NCBI GenBank assembly: GCA_001414345.1
Contig: LLCB01000146.1
Span: 1 to 64,000 of the forward strand
Length of the DNA stretch: 64,000 nucleotides
Source: Hymenoscyphus infarciens
Lineage: Eukaryota; Ascomycota; Leotiomycetes; Helotiales; Helotiaceae
Direction: 5' to 3'
The notes below the pieces were generated by a model that was given only the letters and a program-made list of their open reading frames with translations, was not told where the DNA came from and ran no database searches. Positions 1-12,325 of the stretch are shown here, piece by piece; the stretch's first letter is position 1; every line of letters begins with the position of its first letter. Position numbers and translations under genes: made by a program.

Positions 1-760
1 AAATTTAATATACTAATCTATTATATTATAACTTTTAATCTAATATTATTATTATTAAATTAGTACTTAGTATTAATAGAAATATATCTAGAAATCTATC
101 TTATATAGGCTATATTTATTACTTTATATTACTTAGGTTAGTTTAAGAGCTATTTATATAATTCTTTTTTTAAAATACTCTATTTAAATAGATCTATAAT
201 TCTAGCTATTTAGTACTATATTTTCTATACTATATATTATATTATATAGTTTTAAAAGATAAGGCTAAAAAGAAGTAGAGTTAAAATCCAGAGTAAAAAG
301 CTTAAATAATCAGACTTAGTAATACTATAATATTATTATAATATTAATTAAAATACTAATAATATAAAAGATAATATTATTATATAGTATTTAAATAGTA
401 TAAATAGTATATATTAAAGTAGGTTTCTAATAATATATCATAGTAGTATAATATTATAAATACTATCGACTACACTGGTTTAAATATTATATAGTATTAA
501 TTAAATTATAAATATATTAAAATATTAGTTAATAAACTCTTTAATATCTTTTAATAAACTTTCTTCTATTTTAATCTATTCTTTTTTTAATAACTAACTT
601 TTTATATTATAAGAATTTAGATACGATTCTATAACTCTTTATAGACTTGAATTCTTACGTTAGTTATTAGCTCTTATCTAGGATTATTTTCTTAATAGCT
701 GACTTTATATTCTATAAGAATTTAGACGAGATCCTACTACCCTTAGTAGGGCCGAATTCT
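1..760. repeat. AT-rich, RIP-degraded repeat block (left edge)
   Basis: The stretch is almost only A and T, with TA-rich runs and no open frame longer than background. This is the usual look of transposon DNA eroded by repeat-induced point mutation in Pezizomycotina. The block ends abruptly near 760, where base composition becomes normal. Its last 200 bases contain two tandem copies of a ~100-bp unit (see the entry at 586-788). No transposase or polymerase frame can be recognised. Confidence 0.8.
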
Positions 761-788
761 TACGTTGGTTTCAGCCCTCGCACAGGCC
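586..788. repeat. Two tandem ~100-bp copies, unequally RIP-mutated
   Basis: Copy A (about 586-682) and copy B (about 687-788) align along their length. Both contain TAAGAATT and AATTCTTA arms in inverted orientation with TTACGTT after them. Most differences are C/T or G/A, with copy A the more AT-rich. For example GTTGGTTTCAGCCCTC in copy B corresponds to GTTAGTTATTAGCTCTTA in copy A. Copy B also has an inner CCTACTA/TAGTAGG stem. Copy B borders normal DNA, so mutation intensity seems to fade across the block edge. Confidence 0.6.
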
Positions 789-1713
789 GGGGTTCAGAGT
801 AATCCGCATGCCTGTGGTGAACTGAAAAGGAAGTTAAGCGAGAAATACAAGAATTCGATGCTGGAGAGTCCTCTAAGATCTATCTGCCGAAGAGACCGAG
901 AATGTATCCAAGAACTCATCTCTAAGAAGTTCATCTTTACTCAAGAGGAGGTATCACGAGACCTGATCTAGCAGCTGAAGACATAAGAACACTCCTCCAT
1001 CTTCTTCTTCCAGAGTTTCCAACCTTTCCCAACTTACAACATTCAACCTCGACACCTCAACACCTCTTTACTACTTACTTACCTATAGCGCTTCAACTAT
1101 TATTTGACACTAGGGGCATTAAAAACCTGGTGTTTTTACTTCCTCTTAACGCTATTACTCCTTTAATCTTGAACTTGAAGCTTCTAAGTTCAAGATCTTG
1201 TTTACCCAGTCATCGAATCTCCTCAACTCGCCAGCTTCAATTGCGAAGCGCCTGTTACAAGTCCTCAACTCACAGATCCAATTTCAAAGCTTCAATAAGA
1301 ATCCCCAAGCCAAGTTCTGCGGAGCTTTTCCTTGAAGCTTTTCCTTGAAGCTTTCAGGTCAATTCACTTCACTCTTATCAGAAGTGAGTGTGAAGACACA
1401 CTAGGTAAGAGTTCAAAGTTTCGAATTCACTGATCCGTTTCTTCTAGGTGAAACTTTTCAATTCACCTTGAAAGGTAAAGCAAGACTCTCACTTTTTAGG
1501 GGAGTTTCTTTTCTCCCCCAAGTGAATATACAGACTTCACCTTGACAAAGGTGAGGTCTACAAGTCTCACCATTTTTTCAAAACGACCAAGTACTTTCTC
1601 TTCGACAGCCTTTCTCCCCTGACTTACTCACTATACTCCTCTTCACTTTTTTAATCTACACTAACAAAATGAAAGGTCTAAGTGAGACTCGGGAGCCCTG
1701 ATTTTCTACAATC
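789..1713. other. Intergenic, no gene seen
   Basis: Base composition is normal. The only open frames are short (68 and 72 codons) with no recognisable product. Short direct repeats such as TTCCTTGAAGCTT (twice at about 1327-1352) and several TTCACCTTG-type motifs are present. This is presumably the promoter and leader of the gene starting at 1714. Confidence 0.5.
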
Positions 1714-3854
1714 ATGGCTTCCTATGACGGTAGGTTGTTGGGCTCCCAATGGGTGTTTACATACTAACATTTCAAGTTCCACACATCGCTGAGCATATGG
1801 GAACACCGGACACTTCACTTGAAAATGACGATAGTTTAAACGGGATTTCCGAAGACGAGGCCATGGATCTCGACGATTTATCGGGAGATGAACGCATTTC
1901 TACACCAGATGGAGACCCCAGTGAAGAATCGGACGATGGCGACTCTATATCACATTTATCCCTCGAGAATTTTCAGGAAACACAGCCAGAGTTAGTTCGT
2001 TCGTCTAAGAAAAACGAGAACCCGGGTTTCCAGGACGAAAGTAACGATGTTGATATGGATACAGAAGCAAGTGGCCATTCGGATTTCCACAGCTCAGTTT
2101 CCGAAAAATATCAAGGGTTTGACCTGGAAGGAAAGGTCCTTGCTGCCCTGATTGACGAGAATGAAACACCAGCGCAGCCTCAAAACAAAGGAAAAGAATG
2201 GGAAACCTCTGGTGATGATTCCGACAGCCCCGAAGCCGCAACTTACGCAATGCTTGGGGATTATTACGAAAACATGGAATCCGGCAATATTCTAAGCAGG
2301 GAGCGAGAATCACCAGTAAGCCCCCCGGTCAAAAACGATAAACTCGAGAAAATCGGACAGGACTCAAAGATCTCATACGACATAGCCGGTGGCGGAAACC
2401 CGGAGCAGTATTATCCCAAGTATCTCAGAACTATTTATCGCCCTACCATGATCAAGAAATTGCGAGGTTGGACTTCATATCTGCCAAAAAGGTCGCGGAA
2501 AGAGTATCACGACATTGTTTATACCTTGGACATTAAATGCGCGGAGGCTATCAAGAAAACCGACAAGCAGAGAAAGAAATCGGATCTTCAAAATGGAAAT
2601 GGTGAGAACACAGCCGAGGAACCTGAGCAGCAGATGGCTGAGAGTTCCCCGGACGAAGTCAATGAAGAACACACAATGGGAGACGACGATAGCCAAGGAC
2701 GATCATCGACCCCAGGTTCGCCATCACTTTTTGTGCCAGATAAGCCCGTTCATGCAGCAGCGTCAGAAGACACGAAGACAGCTAAGTACATCGAGGACGA
2801 TGATGTACCAACAGATAATGATGAGCCTGTTGGTGAACCTGTTTACAGATTCGGCGACAAACAAGCTTCACGAGGAATTAACATCGCGGATGAAGGAGAA
2901 ACGCCAGTTTTCCACAAAGGCCGACTCCTGCTGGGAGCCAGTTTTCCCACACTTCTCAACCATGCCAAAGAGATCGTTTTGCCTTATCTGCCCAATGCCG
3001 AAGCCCGGAAATTGTATCTTGACTCCACCTTCACCTTGCGTCAATTGCACCGCCAGAAGGGTCACCACCCACGTAAGAAGAAGAGAGATTCAACCAACAA
3101 GCACGCAAACTCAGTCGAAGAATTTCAAATAATTCTGCGCCAGAGAGTATCAGACAAGAGACTGCCACACGAGGAGCTAGAGGAAGAGGATGATCGCCCA
3201 TGGTTAGTTCCACACGACTTTGAACCGAAGGAAAACTTCCCCAAAACTCTCTTCAGAGTTTTCGATGAGAAGTCAAAGTGCAAGCTTCCTCTAGTTGGCG
3301 AGAGAGCTTTCTTGTCAGGGGCTGCAGGTATTCCTCTTCGGACTTGGATGGAACGAAGCAACGCTCTCTCCGATCATTTCAATTGGGGTCATAATAAACC
3401 CACAGCCTTTATCTCAACAAGTCGCAGCACCCGAGACATCGAGAACATATGGGCCAAAGCCATCAAGAACCGTGAGGAAAAGGATCGACCATCAACGATG
3501 GCAGTGTCGGTCATCAACCCTCTGCACAGACTTCGCAAACGCTTCCCAATCATCGCAAACTCGACGGCACTGCCCTATTACACCAATAAACTGGCCTTTT
3601 CCAACCGTGGCAATCTTCATGTGAACGAATATCTTCTCCCGTTCCGGGTTTCCCCTGATGAAATCGTCGGCACCTGGTGCTGGGTGTTCATCATGAACTA
3701 CGGTGGAATGGAGAAGTTTAGACGCGAAATTGCAATGCCTGAATTGGCGAAACACGAAGAAGCAAGCAAGAAGGGCATATTTATGGCAGGTGGAATGCGC
3801 TGCCCTTGCTGCAAGCATCTTAACCAAGAGGAGAAAAGCGAGATGGAGTTGTGA
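1714..3854 (+). CDS. Acidic conserved-type hypothetical protein, 697 aa, two exons
   Basis: I do not recognise the family. The start is placed at 1714 because a 16-nt first exon (1714-1729, MASYD plus one base) is followed by a textbook 47-nt intron (1730-1776: GTAGGT donor, TACTAAC branch, CAAG acceptor) that joins in frame to the long exon 1777-3854. The simple open frame would instead start inside this intron at 1749. Residues 1-300 are very acidic and Ser-rich (many DD, EE, SD runs), probably disordered. A Lys/Arg/His-rich patch (HRQKGHHPRKKKR) near residue 430 looks like a nuclear localisation signal. The C-terminal half (about 480-697) is more ordered, with WLVPHDF and GTWCWVF segments, and it ends in a CPCC motif. 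A nuclear role is plausible from charge and NLS only. It lies between an AT-rich block and ordinary genes, and its base use is normal. Confidence 0.75.
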
Positions 3855-5289
3855 AAACCTAATACACCAGATTTGGGCAAAAGACTTGCTGGTTCAGGTC
3901 ACTTGGGAGGTTACTTTTGCACAACGGGCTGGCTCCCAGACAGAGGTTGAAATAACATGCCAACTGGTGACGAACTCACATTCTCTGGAAGATGTGATGG
4001 AGAGGAGTCATTTGTCATTTTAACGCTAGCTGGCGAGTTTAGAAAACTAAAAAAAAAAACAATTGAAAAACATACATAGGGCAGGAGTTACTGGGGCATA
4101 TGATCAACAACACCCTCCTCCTCCTCACTGATGGACTTTTTGAGGTGGGGGAGTTCTCGTCAATAGCGTTGTCTGCTACCTCTAGTGATGAGATAGCCAA
4201 TAAAAAAAAATTATATAACACAGTGCCACAACTTTGCGGGTGATACTTTTGATGACTTGACTGTATTTAGACCAGCTAAGCGAAGACTGACGATCTTGTA
4301 CGGCCTTTGTGTGTATTGTTCAATGACTAAAGTGGCCAACACAAGCTAGTCCCAATATTCGTTAAACAAAGGTCTCTTTAGTGCTCTTTCGCTGTCAGAC
4401 TTAGTTAGTTTTAGATCAACAAAGACAAGGGGGTACGGAGTCGGCTTTGTTTCATCGAGAGTGGTTGGTTCGTCCGATGTTGAGTGAGTACCAGTAGCTA
4501 CCGGTATGTAAGACAATGCCGCAAACGCCCAAAATAGCGTGTAGCTGATGCTATTCAGTATGTATATGTATGACTGCCGGTTGGGTAACAGTAACTTGTC
4601 GAGACGTGCCACGGCCTAGTGATTCATTTGTGGAGACGGAGTGATTGAAGGATGAAGCATTCACCCAACCTCCATCAACACAGAATAATTCTAGAGAGGA
4701 GACATTACACTAAACTAAACAACGAACAGCACAGCACAGCACCAGCAAAGGATGATTCCATTCCCCTTCCAGCTTCCCCTTTAAGTCTCCACCAACTCAG
4801 CATCAGCATTAGCATCAGCATTAGCATCAGCTCCTGAACGGCGCATACAACTACAAATAGCAACACCTGCAATTGCCAACCTATCCCAGTCCGGTCACAG
4901 CACAGGCCTCGTGATTCGCTGCGACCCCTGAAATTACCCCCAAATTCCCCATCACCAACCAACCAGCCAGCCAACCAACCAACCAACCAACCCAGCTCGT
5001 CGTCAGGCTCTCCCCCGCTTCCCTACTGTAAGTACTGCACTCCCTAAATTCAATCCATCGCCCCAGGCCAGCACGTAAATCCCAGATCCTTGGGGGTACA
5101 CTGCCCTGCATTTCACTGCCCTGCATCACACTACAGGCCGTACATGCACATACCGACATAAACTCGAATTGAGGCCAGCATCAGCCTCCTGCTCTCTCTC
5201 CTCTCCTCTCCTCCTTCAACCTCACACCCGCTACCGCAACCGCAACCGCAACCGCAACCGCAACCGCCAAACTGGCGAAATTCAAAATC
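3855..5289. other. Intergenic with simple repeats, no gene seen
   Basis: This holds the 3' region of the preceding gene and the leader of the F-box gene. Visible low-complexity tracts are CAGCATTAG repeats (4798-4832), CCAACCAACC repeats (4957-4992), CTCTC/CTCCT runs (about 5193-5216) and a CGCAAC/CGCAACC array (about 5232-5267). The open frames are low-complexity shadows of these repeats. Confidence 0.5.
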
Positions 5290-7108
5290 ATGAGGTGGTT
5301 CAAGAAGAAAAAGTCCAAGTCCCTGGATCATGGAAACGGTCAAGCTCAAGCTCAAGCTCAAGCTCCCTCGCACCCATCAAACTCTCGCTTCTCGTCTCAA
5401 TATCCAGCATACGGAACCCCGCCTGTGTCAGGAAAAACATTGGCCAAACTCCCTGCATCCGTCCTCGAGAACATCTTCCGCTTCGTTTGTCCGCACGCCA
5501 GTGACGAGTCGTACCAGAGTTGCGAACAATCGGCCGCCGAGGATACGTGCATGCTATGCGACGCTCGCGATCTCTCCCATTGCGCCCAGGTCTCGCGGAA
5601 ATGGAGGGGACCTGCCACACATGTGCTGTAAGTGACGGCGCATTCCATTTACTGGATATGAACTGACAAAGAGGGTTGGCAGATACCACAGCATACGGAT
5701 TGATGCCGTTCATTACTGCCCGCTCGAAGATATCCTCGCGGAAAAGCGCAAACGACGATCCAAATTGAATCGAAATGCCGAACCCGAGGATACAGCTTCA
5801 GCGCGACTGCGTCTTCTACACCGGACTTTACATGATAACTGGGATACCTTTGCCTTGACCGTACATTACTTTAAAACTCCGTATATGACACGAGAGACCT
5901 CCAAACCCGATCTTGCCAGAACCGTGGCATTATGCCCAAACCTACGCTATCTCGACCTCCCAGAGGGATTCTTTACCGATGACCCATCCTGCCATACGTT
6001 AAAGCAGGAGGTACAAGCACGATGCCCGGATATCAGGAAAATGGCATACATGGGAGGTTCTGAACGGAGTCTGGAACTGCTCGCTGGAGGGATGTTATGG
6101 AGAAACTTGGAGGTTTTAGAACTATCACGACTGAATATGGACCCGGCAATATTACGACAAGCTCTAGGATCTCTACCACATCTACACGGACTAAAAATCA
6201 CAGATATGAAGACCTTCAATGACCGTCTACTCGAACATAACGATTACCTACCCCCTTTCCCCGCCCTCACCGAACTCATATTCCACAACGTACCCAATGT
6301 TACCGCAGACGGCTTAACATCATGGCTTTTCCGATCCGACACCCAGGACAGCCTCAAGACCTTGACATTAGAAGGCACAGGCGTCCACCCCTCCACACTA
6401 AAACCGATTCTAGATAGCGCTCCAAGATTAGAACACCTCACAATCATCGAAAGCGTATCCACCTCCTTCCCACCTGGAGTCCCAACCCTATCGTCCACCT
6501 CCCTCCAAACCTTCCACTACGAAATCACCTCCGCCGCTTCCGCGAACTCTTATACCACCACCCCAAGCTACTACGCCTACCTAACCTCCTCCCTCCTCTC
6601 CCGGGGCCTTCCTAATCTGCGAGAGCTCTATGTCAGAGATCCCGATTTCCCAGAATCTCTCATTGGTCTAGCACCCCCGGCAGCACCCTTCGTAACGGAC
6701 CCTGATAACTATGTCCCTAAACCCTTCGCGCAATCCCCTCCCAGCAATCGCTTCAGTTCCAACAATCCATTCGCGAATATGCAACAAGCTGGTCCCGTTC
6801 TAAGACAGGATTTGGAGGTATACAGCAAAGGCCTCGATGAAATGGAGTGGAATTTTTCCAAGGTCGAGCCGCCAAGGGGCCATAATAGGAGTGGGAGTGC
6901 GAGTGCGCCGAGACCGATCAGTAGTTATGGGTTGAATGATAGTATTGGCAAACCGTGGACACAAAATGCTGGAGCGAGAAGGAGTGTTATTGTTGGGAAT
7001 GGATTTGGTGGATTACTTAAAATACCTTCTGATGATGGTGTTCGACCTAGCAGTTCTGCTGGTGAGAAGGGCAGATCGAGGGGCAGCCAGTACGACATGT
7101 GGCGTTGA
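5290..7108 (+). CDS. F-box and leucine-rich-repeat type protein, 587 aa, two exons
   Basis: Probable substrate-recognition subunit of an SCF ubiquitin ligase. Exon 1 is 5290-5627 and exon 2 is 5683-7108; the 55-nt intron has GTAAGT, a CTGAC-type branch and GCAG, and joins in phase 2. Residues about 55-120 form the F-box: LPASVLENIFRFV, a Cys-rich insert (SYQSCEQ, CMLCDARDLSHCAQVSRKW), then ATHVLYHSIRID. Residues about 180-400 carry leucine-rich segments (LRYLDLPEGF, LEVLELSRL, LHGLKITDM, LKTLTLEG, LEHLTII) typical of F-box/LRR proteins. The N-terminus is basic (RWFKKKKSK), then a QAQAQAQA tract encoded by a CAAGCT repeat. The C-terminus (about 450-587) is Ser/Gly/Asn-rich and probably disordered. 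The start is the first ATG of a frame preceded by an A-rich leader. The F-box call is good; the target is unknown. Confidence 0.85.
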
Positions 7109-7705
7109 GAGAGAAAAGGGACGAGTGTGACCCGATACGGGAATTTGATATATATGAATGAGTGGATGCGACTATGGGATTGGTTGGAAGGAAGGATGAT
7201 ATTTACGATTCTCATCACTAAAACTTACCAAGTTTGTGTATTATGTAGGGAGGAAGCGAAGCTGGACCTTTTTTCTTTTGTTCTTTGATTGATTTCCTGA
7301 TTGATTTTCTGATTGATTTGAGGGAGTTTTTTATATACTCGAGTACTGGGACGTTTGTTCTTGCATATACCCTTTGATATGGAGTGGGACAGCGAAATGC
7401 AATCTTCTTTTCACCAATCGAACCATCACTTTGCTTTGCTTTTGACAATACCTAGGTATTGCTTGCGGACAAATACACACAAGGGGTCCATATCAAATGT
7501 TTGTGAAACAAGAAACCTTTAGAGGGGCAGAAATGATAAGGATCTGTGCCCCAGATTGCCCAGCTTTTTGAACCCCTAGAAAATCGGGGGCGATCCCTGA
7601 CCTCGTAACATTGGTGAGACTCATTTTATGCTTCTCAACGACATCTCGATGATCATCCCTTTTATATCAAGATAAGTAAATATATCGAGATATCAGGGTC
7701 AAGAG
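7109..7705. other. Intergenic, no gene seen
   Basis: This holds the 3' region of the F-box gene and the promoter of the next gene. A short GATTGATTT repeat lies at about 7284-7318. Nothing else can be supported. Confidence 0.5.
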
Positions 7706-10700
7706 ATGGATACTAGTAGGAATGGGAATTTGAGGATGCCCAAGGGGCCACCACCTCCTTATTATGAGGAGGGGTTTAGTGAGACGCGTCCTCGCCACCA
7801 CGATTCCAATTATTATCATGAGCAGCAACAACAACCTTTGAGAGATGGTAGAAGACAGAGGAGGGATTTCGATGGGGGAGGTGGAACTCGTCAGCCTTTT
7901 GCTCAATTGGAGAATGGGAGTCATGCGCAACGGCCAGTGGCTCACAATCAACGACCTGTTCAAACGAGGGCATTCACAGAAAGGGGTCTATATGAACACC
8001 AGTTACCGAATGAGAATCAACCTTTACCTCGACGACCGATTCAAACGAGGGGATTCATAGAAGCGCCGACTGTTCAATATCAGCCATTTTCTAAATCAGA
8101 GGACAGAAATTTTGAGCCTCCGCTACAACTACCATACCAACCCTCACACCAAGCGCCTCTTCAGTATCAACCTTTTCCCAAATCGCCAGTGAGAGATAAA
8201 TTCTCACCCTCAACTGAACATCACCAGTTCTCACGAGATCAAAGCCGCTATCAACCTTTCACAACCAGTGAAGACTACAACTCCTCAATGCGACTACCAG
8301 GTAGAGACCGCAAACCCACTCCCCAACCACCACAGGGTCAATACGAGCCTCCTCCGCCTCCCTTTCCTAACTCTCAACAACATGATTCGTCGATATCCAG
8401 CCAATTCAAAGTCCAAAGAAAGCCCTTACGGTCATACAAGAGTTCCCCAGCGGTGAATGTGTGGGCTCAGCAAGAAGATGGGATAGTGTCACACGACACC
8501 CGGGCTGACCAGCCGCGACTTTCAAGAAATAATTCTTCCAGCATACCCCCTATCCCTCAAGGCTCTTGGAACTCGCAAGAAAAAGACTCGTCCAAAAGTG
8601 ATTCTAATAATAGAACAAAGAACATGCCGTCGGTATTTGAACGACCTGATTTAGCACTGAAAAATTCTGTGCCGACACGAATGATGGATTCAAAATTATA
8701 CCTTAGTCCCTCGACTGCGGGTGGTTTGTCTGCAACTTCTAGTCGCGACAGGATGGAGTTGGAAACGAGACCTTCGACTGCTTCCTCCTCTTTAGGGAAT
8801 TTCGGAGAATCATCAACCTCTCTCGTTACAACAAATACCTCTCTCACAACCACAGCCACCACCACAACAGGAACAACAACAACCACGACAACAAAACCCC
8901 CCTCCAAAAACACCGTCCAAAACGCCTTCCGAGAAGTCCGTCACTTCGCAGGCGGCCTAATCCACCACCCCTCCACCTCAACCAAACACCACTCCATCCT
9001 CCGCCACTCCCACGGTCTAGTCTTCTACCAAGGACCCTCGACCTCCCTCTCCATCACGATCTTCGCCTCTGAATCCATGCCCCCTCAAAGAAAAATATAT
9101 CTCCAAGCGAAAGGCTGGACGGGAAAAACTGGTATGCGCGCTGCTGCTTTCTTTGGCAATACCAAGGATTGGATTGATGTCACCCCCTCTCTCGCAATTT
9201 CCGCTGAACAACTAAACCCCCGCGATGAACGGGCGTGGCAGCGCGACATAGCATCCTTCAAAAAACGGAGTTCGGCGAAAATTAGGGAAAGACATCAGTT
9301 GCGAGAAACGAACGTGATAAGGATTCCTGCCGAAGCAGGAGACGGATACTTTCAACTCGTTCTTTGTGGCGATGAGAAGAAGAAGGTGCTTTGTAGTTCT
9401 CCTACGTTTCGGTTGTTGAGTGTGAGTAGTAGTCCTAGTTCGTTGAAGGGCGCAAGTTTGGGGACGTTGCCGATGGAGTTGGGGATTATGGCGTTGGAGG
9501 TTTATGCTAAGAAGACTGCGGGGACGGTTTTGGCGCCTGCTTTGGTGGTGGGGAAGAGGTTTGTTTATTCCTTTTTTCTTTTTGATTTTCTTTTTGTTTT
9601 GACTGGGGAGGGGGGTTGAGATTTGTATTCCTCCCCCTAGACAAGAGGCAGAGTCTTGACACGCTCTGAATGATTTCTGAAAAAGGGAATGCTGACGATG
9701 AGATCTTTGTAGTAAGGTTATTAGTAAGGTTACGGAGAGTAAGGCGATGAGTAAAGTAACGCAGGCGCAGAAAAAGGTTGAGAAGGTTACGAAACATGTT
9801 CCGCCCGGTTTTATGCAGATGGCTGCGAACGCGGTGGAGGGAGCGAGTGGTGCTCATGATAAAGTATGTTCCCATCTCCTCTTCCCACCTCAAGATCCCC
9901 CCCAAGAAAGCTCAAAAAGGGAAAAGAGAAATATACTGACCCCCAAAACCAGGAAAAAGGAGAAGGTGGTTCCTACATCCTCCTAGCAGGCGAAGACCTC
10001 TCCCTCACCAATGGCCCCTCGCCACCCTACCCAATCCACTTCTCTGCAAAATCAAAATCCGAATACATCCTTTCTGATCAGCCTGAACAGCCCGACCCCC
10101 CTGAGCAACCAGACACCATCCCCCTCATCACCATATCCAACCTCCCCGATCTTATATCTCAAAAACTACACGGCCATTACTTCGGCTGGACACGCTACAA
10201 ACCGAATCCGAAATCCGAAATCGTCATCGACGACGACTGGCACAATTCCATCATCTCGGCTCTCCCTCCCACAGCTTCACAGTTGACGAGGGCGGATTTC
10301 TCCAGGGGGAATAGTAAGGTGTTTACTGTTAAATTCATCGACGAGGTTGAAACCTCTCTTCCTTCAAATGAGAACCTGGAGATCTACATCATGGGTTTCC
10401 TCGCGCCCGATGATCCTGTTCAGCGGTTGAAACTCAACGCCAATCTTCCACCCTCTCTTTCTCTTGATGATGAGCCCGGTGCAAGGCGAGAGGAAATGGA
10501 AGAAATCAATCGTCTCTGTGTGGTTCAAGCGATCCTTGCGAATCCAGCTTGGAGTCCCGAGGCTGCCAAAGATTGCGGACGAGCTGATAAAGTTGAGGGG
10601 CTGAAGAAAGTCATGACGGGGATTTCGGGCGTGAAGGGGGTTGTGCAGGGGCAGATGGGACGGGTTCCTGTTCATAGGTTGGGGGTTAGGATGGAGGGGG

Positions 10701-10753
10701 ATGGGGAGAGGGATAAAGCTGTGGTGGTTAATGGGTTCGTCGTGAGGCGGTAG
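7706..10753 (+). CDS. Long Pro/Gln/Thr-rich hypothetical protein, 934 aa, three exons
   Basis: Exons are 7706-9558, 9713-9863 and 9953-10753. Introns of 154 nt (GTTTGT, GCTGAC, GTAG) and 89 nt (GTATGT, ACTGAC, CCAG) keep the frame. Residues 1-390 are low-complexity, with repeated YQPF motifs (QYQPFSKS, QYQPFPKS, RYQPFTTS), polyproline and a Thr-rich tract at about 375-400. From about 405 onward the sequence looks folded: REVRHFAGGLIHHP, then KAKGWTGKTG-like and AAFFGNTKDWIDVTP segments, then a helical Lys-rich region (KVTQAQKKVEKVTKHVPPG) spanning exon 2. The last ~200 residues (HGHYFGWTRY ... KVFTVKFIDEVE ... LEIYIMGFL) are weakly reminiscent of the riboflavin-kinase fold. That is a hint by eye only, and I see no convincing catalytic set. 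No function is assigned. Confidence 0.75.
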
Positions 10754-12325
10754 GTGAAGGTGTGATCTATCTCGGGGTTCGGAATTTCCTTTTCCTTTAG
10801 ATATGGATGTCGGCCCTTTCATTTCTGGACGAGAGGGGGCGAGGAATTGAGATTCTCTCCCTCGCCACCTGTTTTGGAAGACGATACTGGATCGAGGTGT
10901 CCTCGATACTGGTCCTTGACACTCGACGCAAGATTTCGCCATGGCGCATCTTGAATTGGGGTCCCGACATCAAACGGAGTTCCAATAAACGACGCTCAAA
11001 GGGAGAGAGATATGATTTTGAGATGACCCCTTCCATTTTGACGACCCTCGAACAATCCTTATTCTGGCCTGGAGCCAAGCGGGACTTTTACTATTTGATA
11101 TTCAGGGACGGGGAGGTGATATGAATGGGGGCAGTCAGAACCTCAAATGTATATACGTGAACCCTTTTACGTATGGGGGAGGTTGGTGTTTAGGGGATGG
11201 GAGATAGGTTTCTGAGAAGAATTGTAAGTAACCGATAGTTTAATTTCTAATAATTAAATTGATGAAAAAACAGAAGGTCTCGAAGGGCTTTTTAAGGAAT
11301 TGAGCATACGTGAGAGAAGAGAGTATATGGTTTTGTGTTTTTTGAGAGGATATCTCCGACAAGGGAGTCAAAGACATGTAGGAAAAACAGCTCGAGATAT
11401 GGATAAGAGATAAGTATGCACCCGCAAATCCACAAAAATCAAACTCCAGGGAATTTGAAATAAGCCTTCGCGGCTGAAGATCCAGGAGACTCTTTTAAAA
11501 GAGCAAGGGAAACAGAAGGAAGGGGAGGATAAGCGGAAGAAAAGCTGGAATAACCACTTACTTACGCATCAAACAAACCCCCTCTAACTCTCTCCTCCAA
11601 AATACAGATATTCTGTTTAACGATATAACCAGAAATCTAGAACCTCTCTAATCGCCACTTCCCCATTCTCAGCCCCCTCGGCCCGCACATGAGAAAGGAA
11701 AGGAAGTGAAAAGTGAGTGAACGCCGGCAGGCACAGAGAAGAAATGCGAGCATTTGAGCACATTAACCTCTTTCTTGGCACATGTGGTTAGCCGAGGTTT
11801 TCGGTTTTCAGCCACATGTTGGCTTGGCGAGCAAGTTTCTTTTCAGTCGTGATTTCCTTAAGCTTCTAGGTAAGCTTTCTACGGAAGAACCTGTGGGGTT
11901 GATGGAATGTTCTTGTCGGACTAGATGGTTTCTATTGGGTGGTGTTGTACAAGGTAGAGGGGGAGCTTTTGGGGAGGAATTGGAGAGCCCGGGATGTTGG
12001 CTTGTTTTGTGGCTTCGAGGTTTATTGGGACCCTGACTTTCACCTGCATTTTGAGGTATGGGTAGGTACGAGCTTGGTGGGATTGGGAGTGGTGAATGGA
12101 TTGGGTGAGAAGATTATTGAGGGAGTTTGGTGGGGGACGAAGGCGATGGAGGAGGTACAAGTAGGAGCGTGCATGCTGTTTATCTCTCGTGTGTCGCTCC
12201 TTCCCTCTTGTTTGCTACCTCTGCGTTAGTTAACATCCCCCGGAATTCCTCTTCTCTTGACTTGGCAATTTCAACTACTCATTGCAAAGACTCAATCAAT
12301 CAATCAATCAAGAAAAGTCGACAAG
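10754..12325. other. Intergenic, no gene seen
   Basis: Overlapping open frames on both strands at 10797-11124 (about 100 codons each) cannot both be real and neither resembles a protein I know; the stretch is more likely 3' UTR. The region 11130-12300 is the promoter of the copper-protein gene. A short AATC repeat (12292-12311) lies just before its start codon. Confidence 0.45.

Noticed and set aside
10797..11124. Overlapping ~100-codon open frames on both strands after the Pro/Thr-rich gene
   Set aside because: Neither resembles a protein family, they overlap almost fully, and the position is 3' UTR.
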